From Bacteroidales bacterium (GTDB lineage Bacteria; Bacteroidota; Bacteroidia; Bacteroidales; WCHB1-69), in contig JAFXTE010000011.1 of NCBI GenBank assembly GCA_017525245.1, forward strand, positions 1 to 64,000: a stretch of 64,000 nucleotides of DNA. Direction: 5' to 3'. The notes below the pieces were generated by a model. The model was given only the letters and a program-made list of their open reading frames with translations, had not been told where the DNA came from and ran no database searches. Position numbers and translations under genes: made by a program. Positions 14,318-23,745 of this stretch are shown here, piece after piece. Each line of letters starts with the position of its first letter. Within the stretch, counting starts at the first letter, position 1.

Positions 14318-15032
14318 GAAATCGCTTTTATATAACGGAAAGTCGAAACAGATTTTCGCCACGGAAAGCTCGGAATACATCATCATGAGCTTCAAGGATG
14401 ACGAAACGGCGTACTATGGGGTGAAAAAAGCCACAATTCCTAACAAAGGAATCTTGAACAACAAAATTTCTTCTTTGATTTACCAATATCTGAAGGAGAA
14501 TGGTATCCATACTCATTATGTAGAGCAGTTGAACGAGTCGGAGCAACTATGCCGCCGCGCCACCGCCCTGCCGCTTGAATTCATCGTTCGCAACGTGATT
14601 GCAGGTACACTCGCCCGCCGTCTTGACATTGAAGAAGGCACCCTTCCGAAAAAGACCATCTACGAAATCTGCCTGAAAAACGACGTGCTGCGAGATCCCT
14701 TGATTAACCATTATCATGTTGAAGCATTAGGATATGCTGATGGAAAAACGCTGGCGGAAATTCATGACATACTGCACAAAATCAATGAATTATTATTGAA
14801 CTTGTTTAAAAAAATCCGAATTGACCTGGTTGACTTCAAAGTGGAATTCGGATTTGACACCATCGGCAAAGTGATGCTGATTGACGAAATCTCTCCCGAC
14901 ACCGCTCGCTTTTGGGATTCCGAAAGTCACGAAAAACTAGATTGCGATTTGTTCCGTCGCGACCTTGGCAATATAGAAATAGCTTATAAAGAAGTTCTTA
15001 CACGTTTGGAAAATGTTCTCAATCATGGATAA
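14310..15032 (+). CDS. purC: SAICAR synthetase
   Basis: Phosphoribosylaminoimidazole-succinocarboxamide synthase (240 aa) ligates aspartate to CAIR with ATP in purine synthesis. Family features are MNKKSLLYNGKSKQIFAT with the phosphate-binding GKSK, the central LEFIVRNVIAGTLARR, the substrate-binding DPLINHYHVEALG, and VMLIDEISPDTARFWD near the C-terminus. The length is typical. It overlaps the membrane-protein gene upstream and the folate gene downstream. No other pur genes are in the window, and no purine riboswitch is visible. Confidence 0.97.
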   Translation: MNKKSLLYNGKSKQIFATESSEYIIMSFKDDETAYYGVKKATIPNKGILNNKISSLIYQYLKENGIHTHYVEQLNESEQLCRRATALPLEFIVRNVIAGTLARRLDIEEGTLPKKTIYEICLKNDVLRDPLINHYHVEALGYADGKTLAEIHDILHKINELLLNLFKKIRIDLVDFKVEFGFDTIGKVMLIDEISPDTARFWDSESHEKLDCDLFRRDLGNIEIAYKEVLTRLENVLNHG

Positions 15033-15549
15033 GAAAACGCTCCGACAACAAATCCGCGCCCTTAAAAAACAACACTCACCGGAAGAACTACTGATTCAGT
15101 CCGAAAATATTCTGCAAAAACTGTCTGTACATCCTCGCTTTCTTCAAGCGGAAAAAGTGATGCTTTACGCTTCATTGCCTGACGAGGTGCAGACTCTTGA
15201 CTTCATTGAAACATGGCGGCATCGGAAAACAATCATTCTACCCACAGTGGTCGGTGACGATATTATCCCTGTAGAATTAGCGGAAAATGTAACATTTGCG
15301 GAAGGCGATTTCCATATCCCGGAACCTCAAAACCATCCCTACACCGGTGACTTTAACCTGATTGTGGTTCCCGGCATGGCGTTTGATTCCAATGGCCACC
15401 GGCTTGGACGCGGACGAGGCTATTACGACCGCTTTTTAGCCCAACATCCTGATGTCCATACCATTGGCCTTTGCTTTGATTTCCAGTTGTTGCCCGAAAT
15501 TCCCTCCGAACCCCACGACCGGAACATAGACGAAATCATTTCGCTTTAA
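15025..15549 (+). CDS. fau: 5-formyltetrahydrofolate cyclo-ligase
   Basis: Converts 5-formyl-THF to 5,10-methenyl-THF with ATP, returning folate to the one-carbon pool that purine synthesis uses. 174 aa from the ATG at 15025; an in-frame ATG at 15013 would add four residues. Family signatures are KTLRQQIRALKKQHS near the N-terminus and LIVVPGMAFDSNGHRLGRGR followed by GYYDRFLA, the nucleotide and substrate-binding loop. It overlaps the end of purC by 8 bases, a sensible pairing since both serve purine and one-carbon metabolism. A weak hairpin (15574-15595) follows the stop. Confidence 0.95.
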   Translation: MDKKTLRQQIRALKKQHSPEELLIQSENILQKLSVHPRFLQAEKVMLYASLPDEVQTLDFIETWRHRKTIILPTVVGDDIIPVELAENVTFAEGDFHIPEPQNHPYTGDFNLIVVPGMAFDSNGHRLGRGRGYYDRFLAQHPDVHTIGLCFDFQLLPEIPSEPHDRNIDEIISL

Positions 15550-15641
15550 TTTTCAATCTGTTTTTTGTCTCCTCCTTTTTCTGTTCCAGAAAAGGGTGTT
15601 CTTTATTCCATTTTCGTGTCTTGTTGTGTCCAAGGAAATGT

Positions 15642-15649
15642 TATTTTTG
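15642..15649 (+). promoter_or_regulatory. Promoter of the prenyl synthase-mrdA-rodA operon
   Basis: -7 box TATTTTTG with a TTG at 15621-15623, about 18 bases upstream, as a possible -33 element. It starts a new transcription unit after fau and shows that the in-frame TTG at 15621 cannot be the translation start. Confidence 0.65.
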
Positions 15650-15665
15650 CAGGTTTTTAATACCA

Positions 15666-16634
15666 TTGAAAGTGAGTACTATTGAGGAGTATTTTGATCA
15701 TCTTTTTCAAGGTCTTGAACCGAAAACACTGTATGAGCCAATCGTTTATGCCTTGAACCAACCAGGCAAACGCTTGCGTCCGCAATTGGTTCATATTGCT
15801 GCTGATATGTTTGACGGAAATGGTGAAGATACTGATTTAGTGGCTTCTGCATACGAAATGCTGCACAATTTCACGCTGATTCATGACGACATCATGGACA
15901 AGGCGGAAATACGCCGCGGACATCCCACCGTCCACAAAAAATGGAGCACTAATGTTGCCATTCTCTCCGGCGATGCGCTGGTAGTCACTGCGCTGCTCCA
16001 AATTCACAAACTGAACTGCGAACCGGAAACCGTGTTGTCCGTGGCTAAACTCTTCGCCCAAGTCAGCATGGAAACCTGCAAAGGACAACAATACGATCTG
16101 GATTTCGAATCCGCAAAAAGCGTAACTATTGACCAGTATCTGAAAATGATTCAGATGAAAACCGCCACCATGTTCGCCGGCTGCCTGAAGTCCGGTGGAC
16201 TGATTGCCAACGCTGACGCGGAAAGCCTACAGGCTCTGTATGACCTCGGTATCCACCTCGGAACCGCCTTCCAATTAGCCGATGACCTCCTGGATGTCTA
16301 TGCCGATACCGAAATATTCGGTAAAGCCATCGGAAGCGATATCAAGGACAACAAAAAAACCTTCGTTTATCTGAAAGCGCTGGAATTGTCTGACGAAACA
16401 CAATCACACCGCCTTCAGTCATTGTTTTCTACCACTAATTCCTTGGATGAAAAGACGAAATTCCAAGAAGTTAAAGCCATCTTCGATGCCGTGAATGTAA
16501 AACAGGCCACCGAAGAGAAAATTTCCCTTTATATTGACAAATGTTTCGAGGATATTGAGCGTATCCACGTTGACGAAACAAAAAAATCGCCCGTTAAGTA
16601 TCTGATTCAACAACTGAAAAACCGCTCCAAATAG
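15666..16634 (+). CDS. Long-chain polyprenyl diphosphate synthase
   Basis: Trans-prenyltransferase (about 322 aa) that extends farnesyl or geranylgeranyl diphosphate with isopentenyl units, probably for the menaquinone side chain. Both aspartate-rich Mg sites are present: first DDIMD within FTLIHDDIMDKAEIRRGHPT, second DDLLD within FQLADDLLDVYAD. Also visible are GKRLRPQL near the N-terminus and a KMIQMKTA motif. Product length cannot be told from the sequence. The start is either the TTG at 15666 or the GTG at 15672. Earlier starts fall inside the promoter. The stop touches the mrdA start codon directly. Confidence 0.9.
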   Translation: MKVSTIEEYFDHLFQGLEPKTLYEPIVYALNQPGKRLRPQLVHIAADMFDGNGEDTDLVASAYEMLHNFTLIHDDIMDKAEIRRGHPTVHKKWSTNVAILSGDALVVTALLQIHKLNCEPETVLSVAKLFAQVSMETCKGQQYDLDFESAKSVTIDQYLKMIQMKTATMFAGCLKSGGLIANADAESLQALYDLGIHLGTAFQLADDLLDVYADTEIFGKAIGSDIKDNKKTFVYLKALELSDETQSHRLQSLFSTTNSLDEKTKFQEVKAIFDAVNVKQATEEKISLYIDKCFEDIERIHVDETKKSPVKYLIQQLKNRSK

Positions 16635-18443
16635 ATGGCACAGGACAACAATAAACGATATTACATTATTGTAGCCGCTTTAGGTGTCATTCTTTGCTTT
16701 TACACCTTCAAGCTGTTTTCCCTGCAGGTTCTGAACAAGTCTTACAAGCGTCAGGCCAATGAGAACGCCATCCGTGAAATCACCATCCATCCGGCACGGG
16801 GATTCATTTACGACCGCAACGACTCGCTGCTTGTCTATAACGATGCTGCCTACGATCTGATGGTGGTTCCAAAAGAGTTGCGTACTTTTGACACGATGGA
16901 GTTATGCCGCGTGTTAGGGTTGGAAATCGAAGATGTAAGAAAGAAAATAGAGAAAGCCGCAAAATATTCCGGTAGCGTGCCCTCCCTTTTCAAACAACAG
17001 ATTTCTAAGGAAGACTACGGTTTCTTGCAGGAAAAAATGTCCGAATTCCCAGGGTTCTTCGTGCAAAGCCGAACTCTACGCTCCTATCCGCAACCCATCG
17101 CAGCCCATATTTTGGGATATGTCAGTGAAGTGGACGAACAAGATGTGGAAAATGACAACTACTACAAAATGGGCGACTACATCGGGAAAAGCGGCATAGA
17201 AAAAGCTTACGAATCCGTGCTGCGCGGCGTGAAAGGCAAACGAAAAGTGCTTGTGGATGTCCACAACCGCGAAATGGGAGCCTATGACAATGGTGCGGAA
17301 GACATAGTGGCCATTCCGGGGACCTCCATCTGGAGTACGTTGGACATGCAACTGCAACGCTACGGCGAAGAACTGATGTCCGGAAAACGAGGTGCCATTG
17401 TGGCCATTGAACCGAAAACCGGCGAGATTCTCTGCCTGATTTCCAGTCCTAACTACGACCCGAACTTGCTGGTAGGTACCGCCCGCCCGAAAAACTATGG
17501 CAAACTGGTGATGGATCCGGAGAAACCGCTGTTCAACAGAGCATTGCAGGCCGCCTACCCACCAGGTTCCACTTTCAAACTGGCCAATGGACTCATCGCC
17601 TTACAGGATCATATCATCACAACCTCTTCGGTCTATTCCTGCTCCGGCGGCGGTTACCACATTGGCAACCACGTGGTCCACTGCCACAACTGCGGCGGAC
17701 TGAACATTTACAGCGCTATCCAACGATCCTGCAACACATTCTTCTGCCGGGCTTACTACAACATCCTCTCCAACCGCACCAAATACAAAAACATTGACGA
17801 AGCCTATTCCGCTTGGCTGGATTATATGAGTTCCATGGGTTTTCTGCAACAGTTTAACACCGACCTGCCCTACGAGTTGAAAGGCCGCATTCCGTCCGCC
17901 GAATATTTTGACAAGAAATATAATAACAGCTGGAATGGCAACACTGTGGTGTCTATGGGTATAGGACAGGGCGAGGCAGCCGTCACCCCGTTGCAAATGG
18001 CTAATATGCTGGCTGTTATCGCCAACAAAGGTTACTATATTCGTCCACACGTTGTCAGGGCTATTGGAAGAAAAGACAGCTTGAATACCCAGTTCAACAA
18101 CAAAATATACTCTAAAATCGAACCAAGGCACTTTGAAACCGTACTGCAGGGAATGAAACAGGTGGTGACCGCCGGCACAGGGCGCGGTGCGGCCATTCCC
18201 GGCATTGAAGTGGCAGGAAAAACCGGTACGGCGCAAAATCCGCACGGCCGCGACCACTCCGTATTCGCCCTCATAGCCCCCGCAAACGACCCCCAAATCG
18301 TCATTTTCTGTCTTGTGGAAAACGGCGGCTTCGGTGCCACTGTGGCCTGCCCCATCGCCAGCCTTATGGCTGAATACTACCTCAACCGCAAAGTCGAACG
18401 CACCGACCTCGAACGCAGAATGAAAGAACTAACTATCAAGTAA
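16635..18443 (+). CDS. mrdA: Penicillin-binding protein 2
   Basis: Class B transpeptidase (602 aa) of the elongasome; it cross-links peptidoglycan during side-wall growth and works with RodA. There is one N-terminal membrane helix (residues about 9-30), then the pedestal domain with IREITIHPARGFIYDRND, then the transpeptidase domain with the active-site tetrad STFK (in PPGSTFKL), SCN (in QRSCNTFF) and KTGTAQN. The start ATG follows the prenyl synthase stop without a gap, and rodA follows after 3 bases. In many Bacteroidota mreB-mreC-mreD precede this pair; here they do not, and mreB lies 26 kb away. Confidence 0.97.
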   Translation: MAQDNNKRYYIIVAALGVILCFYTFKLFSLQVLNKSYKRQANENAIREITIHPARGFIYDRNDSLLVYNDAAYDLMVVPKELRTFDTMELCRVLGLEIEDVRKKIEKAAKYSGSVPSLFKQQISKEDYGFLQEKMSEFPGFFVQSRTLRSYPQPIAAHILGYVSEVDEQDVENDNYYKMGDYIGKSGIEKAYESVLRGVKGKRKVLVDVHNREMGAYDNGAEDIVAIPGTSIWSTLDMQLQRYGEELMSGKRGAIVAIEPKTGEILCLISSPNYDPNLLVGTARPKNYGKLVMDPEKPLFNRALQAAYPPGSTFKLANGLIALQDHIITTSSVYSCSGGGYHIGNHVVHCHNCGGLNIYSAIQRSCNTFFCRAYYNILSNRTKYKNIDEAYSAWLDYMSSMGFLQQFNTDLPYELKGRIPSAEYFDKKYNNSWNGNTVVSMGIGQGEAAVTPLQMANMLAVIANKGYYIRPHVVRAIGRKDSLNTQFNNKIYSKIEPRHFETVLQGMKQVVTAGTGRGAAIPGIEVAGKTGTAQNPHGRDHSVFALIAPANDPQIVIFCLVENGGFGATVACPIASLMAEYYLNRKVERTDLERRMKELTIK

Positions 18444-18446
18444 GCC

Positions 18447-19703
18447 ATGCCAAAACTGGATCCATATAACAAGATGTCAAAGGGCTTCGATGTCCGGCTG
18501 ATTTGTTACTATCTTGCATTAGTCATCATCGGCTGGATCACCATTTACTCCACATGCTACATCCCGGATGGGTCAACGCCTATCTTCGACTTCGGTCAAC
18601 CCTACAGCAAACAGATGATCTGGATAGGGACTTCTATTGTGTTAGCAACCATTATTTTATTGATAGACAGCGGAATAATACAGCATTACGCCTATTTTTT
18701 CTACTTGTTCTGTTTACTCCTGATGATTCTCGTCATATTCATCGGGGCGGAAATCAACGGGGCAAAGTCGTGGATTAAAATCGGAAGTTTCAGCCTGCAA
18801 CCCACCGAGTTTATGAAAGCGGCAACAGCTTTGGCTTTGGCAAAATTCATGCAGGAAGGCAAAACCGCCAACGAGCGCCGATACGTCTGGGTCGCGCAAA
18901 TCGCACTCATCACCATACCTATTTTCGTGGCATTGCTCCAACACGATGCAGGTTCGGCACTGGTGTTTTTCTCCTTCATCATACTCTTTTACCGCGAAGG
19001 GCTTAGCGCCGAGTTTTTAGTACTCGGTATCATCGCCGCTGTTTTGGCTTACATCTCATTAAAATTCAATGAATTGTATTCTATCGCCCTAATTACGGTA
19101 GTGTTCATCATCTTCATGTTTATCAACCGTACTGAAAAAAAGAAAATCCGGCGCAATGTCATTGTCTATCTGGCCAGCATCGTGTTCGTGTTTTCCGTCT
19201 ATTTCCTGTACGACCACGGACTTGAACCCCACCAAAAATCACGTATTGATACCATATTAGGTAAAACCTCTGACCCTCTCGGCGCAGACTTCAACCTCAA
19301 CCAGTCGAAAATCGCCATCGGATCGGGCGGTTTCTTCGGCAAAGGCTACCTTCACGGCACACAAACGAAACTCAACTTCGTGCCGGAACAAAGCACGGAT
19401 TTCATCTTCTGCGCCATCGGTGAGGAATGGGGTTTCTTCGGCACCTTAGTGGTGTTCGGTCTCTTCGGCGCCCTCATCTTCCGAATCTTGAAACTATCTG
19501 AGAAACAGCGAAATCCGTTTGTCCGATACTACGGCTATGGCATAGCCGGAATCTTCGCTTTCCACTTCTTCATCAACATCGGCATGACCATCGGTGTGTT
19601 ACCCATCATCGGAATTCCGCTGCCCTTTATCAGCTACGGCGGCTCCTCCCTATGGGCCTTCACCATGATGCTGTTCTGCTTCATCAAACTGAATGACAAT
19701 TAA
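18447..19703 (+). CDS. rodA: Rod-shape protein RodA, SEDS glycosyltransferase
   Basis: Polytopic SEDS protein (418 aa, about ten helices) that polymerises lipid II glycan strands in the elongasome with its partner PBP2. Visible family motifs are EINGAKSWIKIGSFSLQPTE, which contains the lipid II binding loop, the conserved Asp in LLQHDAGSALVF, VPEQSTDFIFCAIGEEWGF and, near the C-terminus, GIPLPFISYGGSS. It is directly coupled to mrdA, 3 bases apart. After its stop comes a 120-base block of tandem AACCTATAA-like repeats and no clear terminator. Confidence 0.97.
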   Translation: MPKLDPYNKMSKGFDVRLICYYLALVIIGWITIYSTCYIPDGSTPIFDFGQPYSKQMIWIGTSIVLATIILLIDSGIIQHYAYFFYLFCLLLMILVIFIGAEINGAKSWIKIGSFSLQPTEFMKAATALALAKFMQEGKTANERRYVWVAQIALITIPIFVALLQHDAGSALVFFSFIILFYREGLSAEFLVLGIIAAVLAYISLKFNELYSIALITVVFIIFMFINRTEKKKIRRNVIVYLASIVFVFSVYFLYDHGLEPHQKSRIDTILGKTSDPLGADFNLNQSKIAIGSGGFFGKGYLHGTQTKLNFVPEQSTDFIFCAIGEEWGFFGTLVVFGLFGALIFRILKLSEKQRNPFVRYYGYGIAGIFAFHFFINIGMTIGVLPIIGIPLPFISYGGSSLWAFTMMLFCFIKLNDN

Positions 19704-19823
19704 CCTCCTAACCAATAAACCCATAAACCTATAAACCTATAACCTGCTTCAATAACCAATAATCCATAAACCTATAAACCTATAACCTGCTTCAATAACC
19801 AATAACCCATAACCTATAACCAT
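19704..19823. repeat. Tandem AACCTATAAACC/CTTCAATAACCAATAA repeats
   Basis: A roughly 41-43-base unit (AACCTATAA words followed by GCTTCAATAACCAATAA, at 19746-19762 and 19789-19805) is duplicated in tandem. The 17-base word also occurs at 25187-25203, and a shorter form near 62350-62380. The block ends 6 bases before the next start codon. Confidence 0.8.
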
Positions 19824-19829
19824 TCCAAA

Positions 19830-21239
19830 ATGGATATCTTAACCCCAATGGCAACGGCTTTCGCCGGAAAAAAACCAATATCCTGTATGCCTTTGGCACA
19901 GTCGGGATCGCACAGACGTTATTATCGCTTTACTTTTGACGACAACAGTACCTTAATCGGCACTTACAATGATGATGTTGCGGAAAACCGCGCGTTTTTC
20001 GAATATACCCGCTTTTTCGCAGCACAGCATCTGAACGTCCCTACCCTACTGGCTATTCATGAAGATCAGAAACACTATTTGCTGAACGATTTGGGTACGC
20101 AAACCTTATATGACAAATTGTGTGCGACAAGAAAAGAAAACGATGATTTTCAAGAGGTTATGGACTACTACAAGAAGGTGGTAGCCGCTCTGCCAAAATT
20201 TCAGATGACTGCTAAAAAAGGACTTGACATGTCTGTGGCTTACCCTCGCGCCGCTTTCGACCGACAATCTATGCAGTGGGATCTCAACTATTTCAAGTAC
20301 TACTACCTGAAAATGGTCTATATTCCCTTCAACGAACAACTGCTGGAAGATGATTACCAACGGTTTATGGACTATCTGCTCAATGTTGATGACAACTATT
20401 TCCTCTATCGGGATTTCCAGTCCAGAAACATCATGGTGTATCAAAATGATGTCTGGTTTATTGATTATCAGGGGGGTAGAAAAGGGGCTTTACAGTATGA
20501 CATTGCCTCTTTGCTCTATGATGCCAAGGCGGATCTTTCCCCCGAAATCCGGCAGGAATTGTTGGAATGCTATATGGACAACCTGGCACAATACATCCCC
20601 ATTGATCGCAAGCAGTTTACGGCCTATTTTAACGCTTTTTCACTCATCCGCATCATGCAGGCGATGGGGGCATACGGCTATCGAGGCTACTTTGAACGTA
20701 AGGCACATTTCCTGCAAAGCGTGCCGTACGCTATTCGCAACATACGCTATCTTCTGTCACAGAATGCTTTACCGGACAATCTTCCTGAATTACGTCGTGT
20801 GTTGCAAACCGTGGTGGACAGCTATGCGGAACCCGTTAAGGAAAGTTCCGATATACTAACAGTTACAGTACAAAGTTTCTCCTTTAAGAAAGGGATTCCC
20901 GAGGACAAATCCGGTAACGGCGGTGGATTCGTTTTCGACTGCCGCGCCTTGCCAAATCCAGGTCGTGAGAAAAGGTACGCCACTTTCACCGGCAAAGATG
21001 ACTGTGTAAAGGAATATCTGGAGCAGTACAAAGAGGTGGAAACGTTTGTGAATCATGTATATGCATTGGTGGATATGTCCGTTGATAACTATCTGGAGCG
21101 CAAATTCACTCACCTGACGGCCAATTTCGGCTGCACCGGCGGCCAGCACCGTTCCGTTTATTTCGCGGAACGCACCGCCGCCCATTTAAGAGAGAAATAC
21201 CCACAAATTGTGGTGGAATTGCTACATCGGGAACAATAG
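19830..21239 (+). CDS. Sugar-kinase-like phosphotransferase fused to RapZ C-terminal domain
   Basis: 469 aa in two parts. Residues 1 to about 335 are an APH-fold kinase resembling AmgK (anomeric N-acetylmuramate kinase): the catalytic loop is FLYRDFQSRNIMV and the metal-binding segment is WFIDYQGGRKGALQYDIASL. Residues about 342-469 are a RapZ C-terminal-like domain with NFGCTGGQHRSVYFAE and FVFDCRALPNPG, the part of E. coli RapZ that binds GlcN6P and the small RNA GlmZ. There is no P-loop GTPase half as in true RapZ. A role in amino-sugar or wall-precursor recycling or sensing is likely (inference). It stands alone, convergent with rlmN. Confidence 0.85.
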   Translation: MDILTPMATAFAGKKPISCMPLAQSGSHRRYYRFTFDDNSTLIGTYNDDVAENRAFFEYTRFFAAQHLNVPTLLAIHEDQKHYLLNDLGTQTLYDKLCATRKENDDFQEVMDYYKKVVAALPKFQMTAKKGLDMSVAYPRAAFDRQSMQWDLNYFKYYYLKMVYIPFNEQLLEDDYQRFMDYLLNVDDNYFLYRDFQSRNIMVYQNDVWFIDYQGGRKGALQYDIASLLYDAKADLSPEIRQELLECYMDNLAQYIPIDRKQFTAYFNAFSLIRIMQAMGAYGYRGYFERKAHFLQSVPYAIRNIRYLLSQNALPDNLPELRRVLQTVVDSYAEPVKESSDILTVTVQSFSFKKGIPEDKSGNGGGFVFDCRALPNPGREKRYATFTGKDDCVKEYLEQYKEVETFVNHVYALVDMSVDNYLERKFTHLTANFGCTGGQHRSVYFAERTAAHLREKYPQIVVELLHREQ

Positions 21240-21284
21240 CATTCTCTAAACGTAAAAGGATGCAGACCACGTCCTTCACACGTC

Positions 21285-22322
21285 TTACGTCTTCGCCTGC
21301 TCCCTCACCAGTTGACCACACGCAGCGGCGATATCCTGTCCCTTGCTCTGACGAATGTTGACCACCATGTTGCAGCGTTCCAATACCGCGATAAAGTTCT
21401 GACGACGGGTCGGATCCGACTTGTGGAACAACGAATCAGGGGTGGAATTGTATTCTATGATGTTGATTTTCACGGGGAATGGCCGGCAGAACCGCGCTAA
21501 CTGTTCTGCGGCTTTCTCCGAATCGTTGACTTTTGAGAGCAACAGATATTCAATGGTGATACGCTCACCCGTCTTCTGATGGTAATACGCCAAAGCTGCC
21601 TGCAAATCGTGTAACGGATTATGCTCCGTCACGGGCATGATATTGCCGCGCACGGTGGGGTCGGCACTATGCAATGAAATGGCCAATCCACAACGGAATC
21701 CTCTGTCCGCCAATGCCTTGACACCTTTGATGATGCCCGCCGTGGAGAGCGTAATCCGCGCGGGCGAAAGACCGAAATAGTCCTTGCCTGTCAGGATATC
21801 AATAGCCGTCATCATATTGTCAAAGTTGAGCAGAGGCTCACCCATCCCCATGAAAACAATATTGGTAATGTGTTGGTTGTAAATCTCTTGCGCGCGATTA
21901 TTGAGCAAGACATATTCGTCGATGATTTCGCTATAGTGCAAATTGCGGATAAATCCCATGGTGCCGGTAGCGCAGAACGCACAGTGCAGCGGACACCCGA
22001 TTTGCGTGGAGAGGCACGCCGTGACACGCTCCTTACTCGGAATCAGCACACCCTCCACCATCTTGCCGTCATGAAACCGCAACAGGAACTTGGTGGTTTT
22101 GTCGCTGCTCTGCACCTCTTCGGCAATCTCTGCCCTATGGAACGTGAAATTCTCCTGTAACTTTGTCCGCAAAGCCACGGAAAGGTCTGTCATCTCGTCA
22201 AACGACCCTGCCCCGCGTTTCCACAACCACGTCCAAATCTGTTTCGCCCGAAACGGCTTTTCCCCGTTTTCCCGCAAAAACGAAACCAAAGCATCAAACC
22301 CAATATTCCGAATATCCCCCAT
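21285..22322 (-). CDS. rlmN: 23S rRNA (A2503-C2)/tRNA methyltransferase
   Basis: Radical SAM enzyme (345 aa) that methylates C2 of A2503 in 23S rRNA and A37 in some tRNAs. The cluster motif is in QIGCPLHCAFCATGTMGF (CxxxCxxC). NIVFMGMGEPLLNFDNMMTA and the C-terminal NIRQSKGQDIAAACGQL match RlmN. The N-terminal helical domain (RNIGFDALVSFLRENGEKPF) is usual for the family. It is likely not Cfr, given its length and N-terminal domain. It is preceded on its strand by miaB with a 23-base gap of ATTATGAATC-type repeats; both modify tRNA or rRNA and may be co-transcribed. Confidence 0.96.
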   Translation of the reverse strand: MGDIRNIGFDALVSFLRENGEKPFRAKQIWTWLWKRGAGSFDEMTDLSVALRTKLQENFTFHRAEIAEEVQSSDKTTKFLLRFHDGKMVEGVLIPSKERVTACLSTQIGCPLHCAFCATGTMGFIRNLHYSEIIDEYVLLNNRAQEIYNQHITNIVFMGMGEPLLNFDNMMTAIDILTGKDYFGLSPARITLSTAGIIKGVKALADRGFRCGLAISLHSADPTVRGNIMPVTEHNPLHDLQAALAYYHQKTGERITIEYLLLSKVNDSEKAAEQLARFCRPFPVKINIIEYNSTPDSLFHKSDPTRRQNFIAVLERCNMVVNIRQSKGQDIAAACGQLVREQAKT

Positions 22323-22345
22323 AATTATGAATTATGAATCATGAA
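22323..22345. repeat. ATGAATTATGAATC junction repeat
   Basis: AATTATGAATTATGAATCATG-type stutter filling the whole gap between miaB and rlmN. It also supplies the final Asn-Ser and stop of MiaB. Confidence 0.6.
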
Positions 22346-23659
22346 TTATGAATTAGCCAATAATGTTGCCGGCGTACATTCCGTCACCGTCACATCCACA
22401 TAGTCGCCAATCTGGTGATTCTCCCGTGGGAAAATGATGACCTTGTTCTGACTGTTGCGACCAAACAGCTGATCGTCAGAGCGTTTAGAGGCACCTTCAA
22501 CCAGCACGCGGAAGGTTTTGCCCACATCGCGGAGGTTGCTGGCCATGGAGAGCTCGCCCTGCAATGCAATGACCTCCTCCAATCGGCGGGTCTTTTCCTC
22601 ATCGGGAATATCGTCGGGATATTGCTTGGAAGCCAACGTGCCACCGCGTTCGGAATACTTGAACATATAAGCATATTCGTAGCCGACTTCGCGCATAATG
22701 GACAACGTATCATGGTGGTTATCAATGGTTTCCCCGCTGAAGCCAACAATGATATCCGTGGTGATAGCACAATTCGGAAGCATCTCCTTGATCTTCCGCA
22801 CCCGCTCCAAATAGCTCTCGCGGGTATAAACGCGACGCATCTTCTGTAACATCTCGTCACTACCCGACTGCACCGGCAGGTGGATGCACTTGCAGATGTT
22901 GTCGTAACGGGCAATCGTTTCAATCAACTCGTCAGAGAGGTCTTTCGGATGCGATGTAGCAAACCGTACACGCAAATCCGGCGACATTTCCGCCACCATC
23001 GCCATCAACTTGGCAAAAGAAACCTCTTGCCCTTCTTCCTTCCAGTAATAGGAGTTCACATTCTGTCCCAACAGCGTGACTTCCTTGTAGTTATCCTTTA
23101 ACAAATCCTCAATTTCGCCGAGGATGGTTTTCGGACTGCGACTGCGCTCGCGACCTCGCGTGTAAGGCACCACGCAATAGGAACAGAAATTGTTGCACCC
23201 GCGCATAATGGAAACAAACGCCGACACGCCGTTGGCATCGTAGCGCACAGGCATGATGTTGTCGTACGTCTCTTCCTTAGAAAGCAACACGTTGAACGAG
23301 GTGTGCCCATGCTGTGAATCGGCGATGAGCTGCGGCAACGAGCGGTAAGCATCGGGACCGGCGATAAAATCCAACACGGGCTCAGTCTGCAACAACTCCT
23401 CCTTCATCCGCTCGGCCATGCATCCTAACAGTCCGACTTGCAATGTCCTTTTTTTGCGCTTATAAGCCTCTAATTCGCGCAAACGCTTGTGGATGCGTTG
23501 TTCTGCCTTGTCGCGGATAGAACACGTGTTAATGAGGATTAAATCGGCCTCCTGGATGTCCTTCGTCAACGAATACATTTCCTTCAAGATGGAAGCCACC
23601 ACCTCACTATCCGCAAAATTCATCTGACAGCCGTATGTTTCTATGAACAATTTCTTCAT
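22346..23659 (-). CDS. miaB: tRNA-2-methylthio-N6-dimethylallyladenosine synthase
   Basis: Radical SAM methylthiotransferase (437 aa) acting on i6A37 of tRNAs. N-terminal UPF0004 cysteines are visible in ETYGCQMNFADSEV, LINTCSIRDKAEQRI and GLLGCMAERM, binding the auxiliary cluster. The radical SAM motif is GCNNFCSYCVVPYTRGRERS. LPVQSGSDEMLQKMRR is a further family signature. A C-terminal TRAM domain (about 375-435) binds tRNA. The last two residues, N-S, and the stop are read from a junction repeat. No promoter box is obvious in the 131 bases between it and der. Confidence 0.97.
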   Translation of the reverse strand: MKKLFIETYGCQMNFADSEVVASILKEMYSLTKDIQEADLILINTCSIRDKAEQRIHKRLRELEAYKRKKRTLQVGLLGCMAERMKEELLQTEPVLDFIAGPDAYRSLPQLIADSQHGHTSFNVLLSKEETYDNIMPVRYDANGVSAFVSIMRGCNNFCSYCVVPYTRGRERSRSPKTILGEIEDLLKDNYKEVTLLGQNVNSYYWKEEGQEVSFAKLMAMVAEMSPDLRVRFATSHPKDLSDELIETIARYDNICKCIHLPVQSGSDEMLQKMRRVYTRESYLERVRKIKEMLPNCAITTDIIVGFSGETIDNHHDTLSIMREVGYEYAYMFKYSERGGTLASKQYPDDIPDEEKTRRLEEVIALQGELSMASNLRDVGKTFRVLVEGASKRSDDQLFGRNSQNKVIIFPRENHQIGDYVDVTVTECTPATLLANS

Positions 23660-23708
23660 TTACTGACCTTTTACTTTGACTTTTTATTCCCAGAACTCCG
23701 CTTCGCTT

Positions 23709-23745
23709 CTCCCGGGGCTACCGAGCTCTTGCCCCTCCCGGGGCT
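23709..23745. repeat. GC-rich direct repeat CTCCCGGGGCT
   Basis: Two identical 11-base words (23709-23719 and 23735-23745), each containing the palindrome CCCGGG, lie in the 131-base gap between miaB and der. The stretch is much richer in G+C than the other gaps. Function unknown. Confidence 0.5.

Noticed and set aside
19704..19823. Possible CRISPR array
   Set aside because: Tandem units contain no unique spacers, vary in length and have no cas genes nearby. The same holds for 62265-62405.
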